Positions 36,259 to 44,576 of a DNA stretch of 64,000 nt are shown here, piece after piece. Under the pieces are notes generated by a model. It did no database searches and had not been told where the DNA came from. It saw nothing but the letters and a program-made list of their open reading frames with translations. Position 1 is the stretch's first letter, and each line of letters starts with the position of its first letter. The stretch is from Caldilineaceae bacterium (lineage in GTDB: Bacteria > Chloroflexota > Anaerolineae > Caldilineales > Caldilineaceae), in NCBI GenBank assembly GCA_022842065.1, contig JALHQH010000010.1:129072-193071 (forward strand). The letters run 5' to 3'. The translations under genes were made by a program, and so were the position numbers.

Positions 36259-36280
36259 ACGTTTCGTGATGACGAAACGT
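36259..36280. promoter_or_regulatory. Palindrome in the leader of the cytochrome operon
   Basis: A perfect 9-bp inverted repeat acgtttcgt-N4-acgaaacgt, about 70-90 bp upstream of the GTG start and downstream of the predicted promoter. It could be a repressor site (dimer-like 9-4-9 symmetry) or a leader hairpin. Confidence 0.45.
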
Positions 36281-36393
36281 ACATTGCGCAGCCAGTAGAC
36301 CACCAAAAATAAACAAAAAGCCGGTTTGGGAGAAGATGTAGGTATATAACGCTCAAAAGCCAACTGAACGTCGTTCGAAAAGCCAAGAAACAC

Positions 36394-36422
36394 ATTGTAA
36401 GGTATATTCCAGACCGTGTCAA
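36394..36422 (-). promoter_or_regulatory. Near-consensus sigma-70 promoter of the cytochrome operon
   Basis: On the minus strand TTGACA (36422-36417) is followed after exactly 17 bp by TACAAT (36399-36394). It points toward the octahaem gene and predicts a leader of about 200 nt containing the palindrome at 36259-36280. This is the best promoter match in the window. Confidence 0.65.
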
Positions 36423-36444
36423 CTTTGCCAAAAACTTACAATAC

Positions 36445-36488
36445 TGGGCTAAATTTGGCTTTTTTAGCAGCGGGCTGCATTTAGCCCA
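36445..36488. terminator. Hairpin between diheme cytochrome gene and the cytochrome operon promoter
   Basis: 10-bp perfect arms tgggctaaat/atttagccca with a 24-nt loop that includes a T-run. It lies just upstream of the -35 of the cytochrome operon and downstream of the diheme cytochrome gene on the same strand, so it probably separates the two units. Confidence 0.4.
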
Positions 36489-36670
36489 TCAGTAACGCGG
36501 TTACCCACTAGTTTCAGCGCGCCTCATGCATATTTACAATTTTTCCGTTAACAGCATAACAACGAATTTCCAGAGATGCACTGCCCATCTGGCTAGTTTT
36601 CAGTGGCCAGTCGGACAAGTTATTGATAGGAGTGTGGATAGGAGCGTAAGGGGGAAGGGGAGGACAGGGT

Positions 36671-36782
36671 GAAGGGGTGAAGGGGTGAAGGGGTGAAGGG
36701 GTGAAGGGGTGAAGGGGTGAAGGGGTGAAGGGGTGAAGGGGTGAAGGGGTGAGGGGGTGAAGGGGTGAAGGGGTGAAGGGGT
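36671..36782. repeat. Tandem array of an 8-bp unit (gaaggggt), 14 copies
   Basis: Fourteen head-to-tail copies of gaaggggt, one with a single change (gagggggt), starting 36 bp past the stop of the diheme cytochrome gene. Such arrays change length by slippage. Open frames through it give only HPFTPSPL repeats and are not taken as genes. The rest of the 628-bp gap 36190-36817 holds the promoter, two hairpins and no gene. Confidence 0.9.
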
Positions 36783-36817
36783 GCTTTCGCACCTCTTCAT
36801 CCCTAATGCTTTGTGAA

Positions 36818-38698
36818 TTATTGGGGCTGGGCGAGGGTGAGCAGTTGGGCCTTGAGACGGGCGCGCTCGCGCTGCCAGGCGGCGTCGTCGATCTCTTGAA
36901 TCGCATGGCGATCATCCAGGCGTGCAATCTGCTCAATCAGGGCTGCGCGCTCATCCGGCTGCGATGTAGCACGATCACTGCGACCAGGAACGAGCCGGCG
37001 CCGTGCCCAGAAAAGGCTGCCCCCGACGCCAACGGTCAACAACGCGGCCAATGTCCAGATGGTCCACGGTTCGAGCAGTGTAATCGCGCCGGCGGCCGCC
37101 GCGGCGGGAGGACCATCAACCGCCCCTGGCGCGCCTTCCAGGGTGCGCGGGTCAACATCACCGGTGGCCAGCAGGCCAGTCATCCGCACCGTAATGCGCT
37201 GCGGTGGCTCCCCCTCCGGGCTCCACAGTTGGTAACTCTGGTTTTGAAAGGTCTCCCGGCTGGCAAGGCTAAAGCCGGGAATCTCGACTTCCAGTTGCGG
37301 CACTTCAGCGATCAGCAAAGTCATCTGTCCCACTGGATATTGAAATTCCTGGGAGAATTCGAATTCACGCCCTTCGTGTGGCAGCAGATAGCGCATGATG
37401 ATCTGGCGCGAATCTGCCCCTGGCAGCACGGGCGTTGTGTCATAGACCAGCGCCCCGACCTGTAGGAAACGCTCGCCCAGGGCGCCGTTCTCAAAGGTTA
37501 GCTCCTGCGCGTCAGGAGGTATCGCCATCGCCACTGTCACCGGCGCGTCAACCTCGGCAATGGGTTGGCCAACATAGGTGCGGTCGGCCTGATTGCCAAA
37601 ACTAAAGACTTCGCCGACCATGACCGCGCCGGGTTGGGTATCGATAATCCAATGCAGACGGTTAATCCCCACGCCACTCGGATCAGTGGTGGTCTCATAG
37701 ACCGAGAGTGGCGCATCGAGCGGCATTCCCTCTGGGCTAAAGTTGAGAATGGCACTGCTGTAACGAATGCCCTCGGCGCTGACCGCGACGAGATAGTTGA
37801 TGCCGGGATCGGTAGCCAGGTTGGTAAAGGTATAAACGCCGGCCAGGTTGATGGTCGTCGTAAAGGCGGCCAGCGGTGTAAAACCGGCATAGGCTTCCAG
37901 CGTGGCCGTTAGCCCGGCGACCGGCGTGCCATCGGGGGTGCCTTGGGTGGCAAGGCCGGTAATCAGACCAGGCCCTGGCCGGTATGCGTTCTCCCAGGGT
38001 GGCACATAGCTAAAGGTGCGGATATATTCCAACACATTGCGCTGCTGATCTTCACTCCACTCCGCCCCGATTTCACCGTGGGCACTTTGCCAGCCGGCCT
38101 GCCAATCGGCCTGGCTCTTGCTGGTCGCAATGGTAAGATCGGCCAGACTGGTCAGATCGGCAGTTGCCTCGGGACCATCACCCGCCCCTTGCGGGCCATG
38201 ACAGGCAGCACAGCTTTGGGCATAGAGTTCGCCACCGGCGGTGGTCTTTTCGGCGGTGGTATGCAGGCTCCACGCATAGGCCACTGCTTGCCAGATCTGG
38301 TTGTCATCCATTTGGTTACGCCAGGGCGGCATCAGCTTTTCAATGCGCCCAAACTTGGTCGTGTGAAACATTTGCCCCGGCGTCAAGTTCCAGATCGCGG
38401 CCGGATCGGCAAAGGCCGTGGCTGGGCTGGGCAACTCGGTCGGCCCGTCGCCCATCCCAAGCTCGCCATGACAAGGCGCACAATTTTGGGCATAGAGCGA
38501 CTGGCCGAAGACCGCCACCGGGGGGCTGGTGGGGATCACCACTTGGGTGGCATCAAAGGTCGGCGACGGCTGCTGGGCGTGGACGGCGGTACCGCTTATA
38601 CGCAACAGCAGAAGCAAACCGCACAGAGCGCCTACCCAGGTAGCGCCATTGCACAAGAAATTTAAGGGTCGATTGCGATTAAGTCGTTTGTAAAACAC
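36818..38698 (-). CDS. Diheme cytochrome c with carboxypeptidase-like domain and membrane anchor
   Basis: 626 aa, GTG start with GGGGGA upstream. A signal peptide ends near AVHAQ. Then come two cytochrome c domains with NCAPCHGELGMGDGP (distal Met probably in MPPWRNQMDD) and SCAACHGPQGAGDGP. A beta-rich region (GTPVAGLTATLEAYAG, LAGVYTFTNLATDPG) resembles carboxypeptidase regulatory or Ig-like modules. One membrane helix near residue 550 (WTIWTLAALLTVGVGGSLFW) precedes a cytoplasmic tail ending in IARLDDRHAIQEIDDAAWQR, similar to the CcmI-like charged segment. It is likely an outward-facing electron carrier. Same strand and just upstream of the multihaem operon. Confidence 0.88.
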   Translation of the reverse strand: MFYKRLNRNRPLNFLCNGATWVGALCGLLLLLRISGTAVHAQQPSPTFDATQVVIPTSPPVAVFGQSLYAQNCAPCHGELGMGDGPTELPSPATAFADPAAIWNLTPGQMFHTTKFGRIEKLMPPWRNQMDDNQIWQAVAYAWSLHTTAEKTTAGGELYAQSCAACHGPQGAGDGPEATADLTSLADLTIATSKSQADWQAGWQSAHGEIGAEWSEDQQRNVLEYIRTFSYVPPWENAYRPGPGLITGLATQGTPDGTPVAGLTATLEAYAGFTPLAAFTTTINLAGVYTFTNLATDPGINYLVAVSAEGIRYSSAILNFSPEGMPLDAPLSVYETTTDPSGVGINRLHWIIDTQPGAVMVGEVFSFGNQADRTYVGQPIAEVDAPVTVAMAIPPDAQELTFENGALGERFLQVGALVYDTTPVLPGADSRQIIMRYLLPHEGREFEFSQEFQYPVGQMTLLIAEVPQLEVEIPGFSLASRETFQNQSYQLWSPEGEPPQRITVRMTGLLATGDVDPRTLEGAPGAVDGPPAAAAAGAITLLEPWTIWTLAALLTVGVGGSLFWARRRLVPGRSDRATSQPDERAALIEQIARLDDRHAIQEIDDAAWQRERARLKAQLLTLAQPQ

Positions 38699-38856
38699 AC
38701 ATCCCCCATCAAAGTTAAGTACTGACCAAGGTTAACTGGTAGTCATTGGCAAGCAATCAAGCACACTCGGCGAAGGCACACTCGGCACTTTTGCAGCTAG
38801 TGGCTATCATATCATAGAGTTTATATGAAAAGCCATAAATGGGGGATAGTGAGGTT

Positions 38857-40317
38857 CTATTGGTACATAATCAAATTAGGTGTAACCTCAATATACCCCC
38901 CTTCCCCATAACCATCGATCCCTAACGCCTCGCGCGGGGTTAGTAGTGGTTCATCCCAGCGGTAAAAGAGTTTAAAAGCGCTGAAGCGGGTCGCCTCATC
39001 CATAAAGGTATTGTACTTGGAGATCTTCCCCCATGGGCCACCCCAACCATCAGCCGAGATCGTCAGTGCAATCCCAGGGTAATCCCAGTTTAAGGTCTGC
39101 TTGTCGACAATCATTGTGTCGAGGAATTGGTGTAGCAGCAAGATACGCGGGCCAAAGATCTCGTGCGTACGCATATATTGCTGCATCGCCTGCTGGGCGT
39201 CATTGACCTGGGCGGCGGTGACAAAGCCGATCGGGTCGCCGGGCCAACGTTGGCCTTTATGACTCATGGCAAATTCGGGGTCGAGCGCCAGATGCACATT
39301 GTCATAAGCAAGCCAGGGAAAGCCATAGGCAAGAGCGTCAGCCGGCGATAAAGCGCCAATCTGGATATCGAGAATCACGGCAAAATCTTCTTGCTGGGCA
39401 CGGTCCACATAGGCTTTCACCACTTCATCGGCTAAAAAGATCAGATGGCTGCTATCATCACCCGGCGCTTTAGCCGCCATGCCATAGACAAGATGATAAG
39501 CGCCCATTACGCCAAGCTCGTCACCATTGGCCTGATCATAGGCAGCAATCTCTTGTTTGAAGATCGGGGTCAGTTGATCAAGTTCGTGCTCACCCAGAAT
39601 GCCCATAACCGGCACCGCCGGGCGACCATAGTAGGTCAACCAGGTGGTTTTGTAATAAGGCGAAATTGGTGATGCTTGTTGGGTGGCTGCGGTCAACCGT
39701 TCAGTGACGGCAGGACGGGGCAAGGTAGGGCTAATGGTCCGACTGGCTGCCAGTGGGGCCGGCTGCGCGCTGGGGGGTGGCAAGGTGCCGTCACTGCCGG
39801 GGATGATCAGCCCTGTACCTACATAGATCAAATCAACATTGTCAAGCTGATTGGCGCGCAGCAGCGTGTCAACATCGGTGCCGAAGCGCTGGGCGATGAG
39901 AAAAAGCGTGTCAGCAGGTTGGACGATGTAGTAGGCTGGCGCACGCGTCGCCACTGGTGTAGCCGGCCAACGAAAAGTCAGCGGTTGGCCGGTTGGGTCG
40001 AGTGTCTCCTGCAACTGACCATCAAGGGTAACGAGCGCCGGTGCGTCACTCTCCAGGGTCAATACCAGGCTACGCCCCTGCCACAGTCGGACCTCGCCAG
40101 TACCAAGGCTACCGACAAAAACGACCGCGCCATCGACTGCCATCTGCACCATACTCTGGCCGCGCGTTTCTAGGCGCAGCGTGTGCAGCGGCGCGGCACT
40201 TTGGGCAGAAAGGGGCTGTACATAGAAGACAGTGGTGATAACCCAGCCATAGACCAACAATAAGAGGGCGATCCGTGTACGATAACGGATAAGAGACAAA
40301 AGAGGCGCTAAATTCAT
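38857..40317 (-). CDS. Exported LysM-domain protein, possible glycoside hydrolase-like C-terminus
   Basis: 486 aa. An N-terminal signal or anchor (IALLLLVYGWVITTVFYVQP) is followed by a beta-rich region and one LysM module (YYIVQPADTLFLIAQRFGTD, then LIYVGTGLIIPG) that should bind peptidoglycan or related glycans. The C-terminal 270 residues (YYKTTWLTYYGRPAVPVMGI, FAVILDIQIGALSPADALAY, NVHLALDPEF, TISADGWGGPWGKI) look like a TIM-barrel without an assignable catalytic motif. ATG at 40317 is used; an upstream start at 40356 adds 13 unlikely residues. Role in the wall is inference. Confidence 0.8.
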   Translation of the reverse strand: MNLAPLLSLIRYRTRIALLLLVYGWVITTVFYVQPLSAQSAAPLHTLRLETRGQSMVQMAVDGAVVFVGSLGTGEVRLWQGRSLVLTLESDAPALVTLDGQLQETLDPTGQPLTFRWPATPVATRAPAYYIVQPADTLFLIAQRFGTDVDTLLRANQLDNVDLIYVGTGLIIPGSDGTLPPPSAQPAPLAASRTISPTLPRPAVTERLTAATQQASPISPYYKTTWLTYYGRPAVPVMGILGEHELDQLTPIFKQEIAAYDQANGDELGVMGAYHLVYGMAAKAPGDDSSHLIFLADEVVKAYVDRAQQEDFAVILDIQIGALSPADALAYGFPWLAYDNVHLALDPEFAMSHKGQRWPGDPIGFVTAAQVNDAQQAMQQYMRTHEIFGPRILLLHQFLDTMIVDKQTLNWDYPGIALTISADGWGGPWGKISKYNTFMDEATRFSAFKLFYRWDEPLLTPREALGIDGYGEGGYIEVTPNLIMYQ

Positions 40318-40460
40318 GCAATTTCTCAATTTATCCAAAGTAACAATACAGTACAATGAAGGCTGTGCGCGGATGCCAAAGCGGCATTCGGGGTGAGCGC
40401 GAGAGCGGTTGCCATTATATACCGAGTTTAGCGAAATGCCATGTTGCGTGGTTACTGAAT

Positions 40461-40477
40461 CTAGTACAGTGTACTAG
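40461..40477. promoter_or_regulatory. Palindrome upstream of the Uma2 gene
   Basis: ctagtaca-g-tgtactag, an 8-1-8 perfect palindrome about 90 bp before the preferred ATG and abutting an alternative GTG start at 40478. Operator-like, unproven. Confidence 0.4.
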
Positions 40478-40564
40478 GTGACAGATCAGAAGGATATTGA
40501 CAGATCGGAAAGTAGATTCTATACTCGTTTCAGCGATATGTTCCAGAGAGGAGAAATTAGGCCA

Positions 40565-41338
40565 ATGACTGAACTAACGAAGCAACCGGCGCTGTTGGAT
40601 ATTGCTCCGGATATCAGCCACATCATTACCGAGGATGACGAACCTGTGGATAATATTTTTTCGGCAAAACAACAACGGCTGCTGGTTGACCCACTATACA
40701 GCACGACCTATCTACAGCGCCCGTTTGTCGCCGATGTGAATGTCGGTGTTTTTTCGGCCATCCGGCTGCCGCCGCTGGTGCCTGATATGTTTTTGAGTCT
40801 CGGCGTCGAAATCGCCGAAGATTGGTATGCCAAAGAACATCGTTCCTATTTCATTTGGGAATTCGGTAAACCACCGGATGTTGTCGTCGAGGTTGTCTCC
40901 AATACCGAAGGCGGCGAGCTAGTGCGTAAGCTAGCTCGTTATGCCCTCATGCATGTGGATTACTATGTCGTCTATGATCCGCAATTGTTGATTCAAGAAG
41001 ATGAAGTGCAAGTTTATGAACTCTATGCCGGTGAATATCTACCGCGCCCGGATGATATTCTGCCACGGGTGAAACTTGGGTTGACGGTATGGGAAGGGCT
41101 ATTTGAAGAAAAACTGGGACGCTGGTTACGCTGGTGCGATTTAGAAGGTAATCTGCTGCGCACAGGATCCGAACGCGCACAGCAAGAAGCACAACGCGCC
41201 GAGCAAGCACAAGAACGCGCCGAGCAAGCACAAGAACGTGCCGAGCAAGCACAAGAACGTGCCGAGCAAGCACAAGAACGTGCCGAGCGCCTCGCAGCCA
41301 AGTTACGTGCGCTTGGTGTTGATCCCGATGCGGACTAA
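40565..41338 (+). CDS. Uma2-family PD-(D/E)XK nuclease-like protein with heptad-repeat tail
   Basis: 257 aa. Matches the Uma2 (DUF820) restriction-endonuclease-like family: DNIFSAKQQRLLVDPLYSTT, FVADVNVGVF, the core strand PDVVVEVVSNTEGGE (Asp and Glu of the fold), KLARYALMHVDYYVVYDP. The C-terminus is an Ala/Glu/Gln/Arg coiled coil made of AEQAQER heptads. ATG at 40565 has AGGAG upstream; GTG at 40478 is an in-frame alternative. Uma2 proteins are abundant in Chloroflexota and Cyanobacteria and their role is unclear. Confidence 0.88.
   Translation: MTELTKQPALLDIAPDISHIITEDDEPVDNIFSAKQQRLLVDPLYSTTYLQRPFVADVNVGVFSAIRLPPLVPDMFLSLGVEIAEDWYAKEHRSYFIWEFGKPPDVVVEVVSNTEGGELVRKLARYALMHVDYYVVYDPQLLIQEDEVQVYELYAGEYLPRPDDILPRVKLGLTVWEGLFEEKLGRWLRWCDLEGNLLRTGSERAQQEAQRAEQAQERAEQAQERAEQAQERAEQAQERAERLAAKLRALGVDPDAD
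41201..41284 (+). repeat. Four 21-bp tandem repeats inside the Uma2 gene
   Basis: Units start at 41201, 41222, 41243 and 41264 (gagcaagcacaagaacgtgc plus one base), differing by single changes. Each codes one heptad EQAQERA, so slippage would lengthen or shorten the coiled coil without breaking the frame. Confidence 0.9.
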
Positions 41339-41352
41339 TAGAGAAAGCAGAG

Positions 41353-41414
41353 AAACCTGGCACAATCGTGTACTGCGCATCAGGGGATGCGCAGTACACG
41401 ATTGTGCCAGGTTT
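41353..41414. terminator. Perfect 29-bp hairpin between convergent genes
   Basis: Arms 41353-41381 and 41386-41414 are exact complements (aaacctggcacaatcgtgta and so on) with a 4-nt loop, 14 bp past the Uma2 stop. With the hairpin at 41450 it probably separates the Uma2 gene from the opposing exonuclease gene. Confidence 0.6.
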
Positions 41415-41449
41415 GATTGTGTTATCTATAAGGCTGATCCGATATTTAA

Positions 41450-41506
41450 ATTATCCACGAAAACACACGAAGACCTGCCTTTTCTTCGTGTGTTTTCGTG
41501 GATAAT
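41450..41506. terminator. Perfect 23-bp hairpin between convergent genes
   Basis: Arms 41450-41472 and 41484-41506 (attatccacgaaaacacacg and so on), 11-nt loop with a T-run. It lies 31 bp past the stop of the exonuclease fusion gene (minus strand). The ccacgaa.acacacgaag text resembles short motifs at 20753-20780 and 55858-55905. Confidence 0.55.
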
Positions 41507-41537
41507 TATTTCTTCGGAATGACCTAAGCAGTCGTCA

Positions 41538-43748
41538 TCAATATTGCACACGCGCCATAAACGTCCGCTGACTGGCGGCCAGAGCATCGTCCAAGGTCAA
41601 GATGCCACTGCCCTGAAGTAAGGGCAACATGCGCAGAAAGACTTCGGCGGTGACAAACGCATCACCCAGCGCGGTGTGACGGCCCAACACATTGACGCCT
41701 AGTCGCGCGGCAATCGCTTCCAATTCGTGGTTCTGCTCATCAGGATGAATCACTTCGGAGAGTAGGAGCGTGTCGAGGATTGGCTGCGTAAAGAGCAGAC
41801 CGGTCCGTTCGGCCTTGGCTTGGAAGAGGCGCAGGTCAAACGCAACATTGTGACCGACCAACACGGTCTCTTCGGCAAAGCGGCAGAAGCGGGGCAACAC
41901 CTGGAAAATTGAGCCTTGCCCCTGCACCATTGCGGTGGAGATCCCGTGGATCGAGGTCGCCAAATGGGGAATTGGTCGCCCTGGATCAACCAACTGATCA
42001 AAAACCTCCTGGCGCAACAGGCGCCCGTTGAGAATGCGCACGGCCCCCATCGACACAATTTCATCACGGGCAGGATCAAGTCCAGTGGTTTCGGTATCGA
42101 AGACGGTACAGGTCAGTGTATCCAAACGGTGCTGGCCGAGGGCGGTCCGCTGGGGCGTGGGGCGGAAGAGATCAAAGTCATAATATTCAGGCCGACTGGC
42201 TACCCCGGTGCCAACCGCCGGCACTGCGGATAGTTGACTGCCCCGGTTTTCCGCATCAGTGCGGGGCAACAGTAGGCGGAAATAGCTATGTGCGGTTGCT
42301 GAATCATGTTGAAACCAGATTTCGCTGCCGTGACGGTCGGCTACTTCGCGCAGGGTTAGCGTGGCGTCACCCTCATCAACACGCGTGACGCGCTCTTTCC
42401 ACGCCAACCAAGCTTCCACGCTAATCGTGCTGCTCGGCCAGCGCACATCGAGCGTCACAAAGCGCCGTTCGTGCGCCTGCCCCACGGCATTGACCGCGCT
42501 GGTGGCCAGGTGACGCAGTTGCAGTTCGATGGTCGTAATCGCAAACGCTGTGTGTAATGAGCGCACTGCCGTGGCCAAGCCATGCACAACCGCATAACTG
42601 TCAACCCGCAGCCAGATGGTTTCGTCGGCGGGACCGGTGCTAACCTGCACGCCTTCATGCTCCTCCAAGTAGTGTTGCACCGCGCGCAACAGGTCATCGC
42701 CACTCATCTGGGCAAAGCGCCACTGGGCGCGCAGATCACCGGCAAAGTCGCGCATGGTCTGGTCAAGCTCGGTGCTGAGGGTCGCAGCTTCCTCTTCAAT
42801 GATCCCCTGAAAACGCTGGGTTTGGGGGAGGCTCATCGTGGGGTATTGGGCCAACGTTTCAATCGCGGCGCGGATGTTACCCAACCCGCCCCGCACCCGT
42901 TCGGTTAGCCGTTGTAGCAGAAAATCGCGCCGACTGCTCGCCCTGATCCCCGCGGTCACATCGGCCAGGGTCAGCACGAAGCCCTGGGAACCACCATCGG
43001 TCGTGTTCAGCGCGGCCATGTGAGCGCGTAAGAGCACCCCTGTGCTGGTCGTCGTCATAAAATTGGTGCCACCGCCGGCCTGCACCAGCCCTTGGGCCTG
43101 CGCGTTGCGGCGACTTTGTAGATGGCTCAAGCCATAGGTAATAGCATTGCGGTCGATCACGCCGAAGATCGAGCGGCCCAAGCCGACATAGCCCCCGGCA
43201 GCGCTACGTTCGGCCTCGCCATCACTTTCCGGCGACAAGGCGGACAACAGTTGATGGGCACGCAAGTTATAGAGCAGGATGCGCCCATCGCGGTTGCAGA
43301 CGATCACGCCGTCGCTCAGTTCAGCCATTAAGGTGGCCAGCAGATTGCGTTCTTCTTCCAGATCGGCGCGGGCCTGGCGCACCTGCTCAGCGCGCTCGGC
43401 CAGCAACTGTTGAAAACGGTCGGCAAAGTCATTGAGCAATTGGCTGAGTTGGCGTACATCAGCCGGGCCGTCAACCGTCACCCGCCGCGCCGGATTGCTC
43501 TGTAGGATCAGGCGGGCGTCCTCAGCCAGGGCCTTGATGCGCCCATAATAGATCTGCATAAAACGTTGCAACCAGAAGACGGTCCCCGCCAACAAGAGCA
43601 GCAACAGGGCCAAACCGAAGAGCCAGAGACGCGTGGTCGGCTGGCCGGCGCGCAACCACGCGCCCACAACCCAGCCCCCGGTCAGGCCCAGCAGCAGGAG
43701 TAAAGCGGCAGCAATGGTCAGCAGATAGCTAATTTGGGAGCGACGCAT
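41538..43748 (-). CDS. Sensor-like fusion: two membrane helices, HAMP/PAS region and DnaQ-type 3'-5' exonuclease
   Basis: 736 aa. Two N-terminal helices ([20 protein letters not shown] and [20 protein letters not shown]) are followed by a HAMP-like linker, a coiled coil, and a PAS-like domain ([20 protein letters not shown]). A HisKA-like helical region lacking the phospho-His follows ([20 protein letters not shown]), then a degenerate part. The C-terminal 180 residues are an intact DEDDh exonuclease: [29 protein letters not shown] and [16 protein letters not shown] at 43748 overlaps the response regulator stop by 20 bp. Similar fusions occur beside acetyl-CoA synthetase/symporter clusters in other bacteria. 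Substrate (DNA, RNA or nucleotide) unknown. Confidence 0.85.
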   Translation of the reverse strand: MRRSQISYLLTIAAALLLLLGLTGGWVVGAWLRAGQPTTRLWLFGLALLLLLLAGTVFWLQRFMQIYYGRIKALAEDARLILQSNPARRVTVDGPADVRQLSQLLNDFADRFQQLLAERAEQVRQARADLEEERNLLATLMAELSDGVIVCNRDGRILLYNLRAHQLLSALSPESDGEAERSAAGGYVGLGRSIFGVIDRNAITYGLSHLQSRRNAQAQGLVQAGGGTNFMTTTSTGVLLRAHMAALNTTDGGSQGFVLTLADVTAGIRASSRRDFLLQRLTERVRGGLGNIRAAIETLAQYPTMSLPQTQRFQGIIEEEAATLSTELDQTMRDFAGDLRAQWRFAQMSGDDLLRAVQHYLEEHEGVQVSTGPADETIWLRVDSYAVVHGLATAVRSLHTAFAITTIELQLRHLATSAVNAVGQAHERRFVTLDVRWPSSTISVEAWLAWKERVTRVDEGDATLTLREVADRHGSEIWFQHDSATAHSYFRLLLPRTDAENRGSQLSAVPAVGTGVASRPEYYDFDLFRPTPQRTALGQHRLDTLTCTVFDTETTGLDPARDEIVSMGAVRILNGRLLRQEVFDQLVDPGRPIPHLATSIHGISTAMVQGQGSIFQVLPRFCRFAEETVLVGHNVAFDLRLFQAKAERTGLLFTQPILDTLLLSEVIHPDEQNHELEAIAARLGVNVLGRHTALGDAFVTAEVFLRMLPLLQGSGILTLDDALAASQRTFMARVQY

Positions 43749-44118
43749 GGTTGGTAGCAAGTTGGTGCTGCACTTCGGCAAGTAACGCTTTGGTCGAAAA
43801 AGGTTTGGTAATGTAGGCGTTCGCCCCGAGCGCTAGCCCTTTGGTAATTTCCACATCGCGCCCTTTGGCGGTGAGCATAATAATTTTCATGCCTTGCCAT
43901 TGGGGCGTCTGCCGGATCCGTTGACAGATATCAAAACCGTTCACACCCGGCAGCATCACATCGAGCAAGACCAGATCAGGCTGAAAGAGGCCCAGTTTGG
44001 TCAGCGCTTCATCACCAGTGCGCGCGACATCGACCAGGTAGCCGGCCTGTGCCATCAGAAATTCCAGCGAAATCACAATATTTACTTCATCATCAACAAT
44101 CAGTACTTTCTGCCCCAT
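43729..44118 (-). CDS. Single-domain response regulator
   Basis: 129 aa CheY-like receiver: [10 protein letters not shown] acidic pair, phospho-acceptor in [16 protein letters not shown], Thr in IIMLTAKG, Lys in [13 protein letters not shown]. No output domain. It lies between the remains of a histidine kinase (upstream) and the sensor-like exonuclease gene, overlapping the latter by 20 bp. It may regulate that protein, or acetate uptake, by protein contact. Its expected kinase is the broken gene at 44220-44576. Confidence 0.93.
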   Translation of the reverse strand: MGQKVLIVDDEVNIVISLEFLMAQAGYLVDVARTGDEALTKLGLFQPDLVLLDVMLPGVNGFDICQRIRQTPQWQGMKIIMLTAKGRDVEITKGLALGANAYITKPFSTKALLAEVQHQLATNHASLPN

Positions 44119-44150
44119 CTTGCTACCTTTATCTCATCTATACTCGGCTC

Positions 44151-44199
44151 TGTCATAATTTAGCATTTTTACTCGTGTAGAAAATGCTAAATTATGACA
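44151..44199. repeat. Perfect 19-bp inverted repeat
   Basis: tgtcataatttagcatttt (44151-44169) and its complement (44181-44199), 11-nt loop, in the 101-bp gap between the kinase remnant and the response regulator. It could end the kinase message or act as an operator for the regulator gene. Confidence 0.55.
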
Positions 44200-44219
44200 A
44201 CCGCTGGTATATCTTATTT

Positions 44220-44576
44220 TCACGCCGCGCCAAGCGGCAACGTAAAACGAAAAGTCGCCCCCTTGCCCGGTTCACTCTCAACCCACAACTTACCCCCGTA
44301 GTGGGAGACGATCTGCATACTGATCGGCAGGCCCAGCCCAGTCCCTTGTGGTTTGCCGGCGGCACTATCGTTGACCTGGCGAAATTTATCAAAGATCACA
44401 GTCTGTTCTTCTCGCCGCAGGCCTAGGCCATTGTCCTGCACTTCGACTTGTAGATAATCCACTTTTTGGTAGAGACGGACCCCAATATAGCCGGCCTCGG
44501 TAGCGCAAAATTTAATCGCATTGGAGAGCAGGTTTAACATCACCTGGGTGATGCGGTCACGATCAATCAGGACGGG
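44220..44576 (-). pseudogene. Histidine kinase 3' fragment (HATPase domain only)
   Basis: The frame reads PVLIDRDRITQVMLNLLSNA, then IKFC, DNGLGLRREEQTVIFDKFRQ and GTGLGLPISMQIVSHYGGKL, ending TFRFTLPLGAA. This is an intact HATPase_c domain: N-box, G1, F-box and G2. Upstream the frame hits a TGA at 44577-44579 directly before PVLI, and there is no HisKA domain or sensor. It begins exactly where the symporter gene breaks off. A GTG or ATG near 44543 could start a 107-aa piece, but that would be a half domain. Probably the tail of a larger kinase left by a deletion. Confidence 0.8.

Noticed and set aside
36190..36393. N-terminal extension of the octahaem cytochrome
   Set aside because: It would place 68 residues before the signal peptide and cross the predicted promoter; the GTG at 36189 has a good ribosome site.
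36514..36936. Open frame with HPFTPSPL repeats
   Set aside because: It is a translation of the 8-bp array and overlaps the end of the diheme cytochrome gene in another frame.
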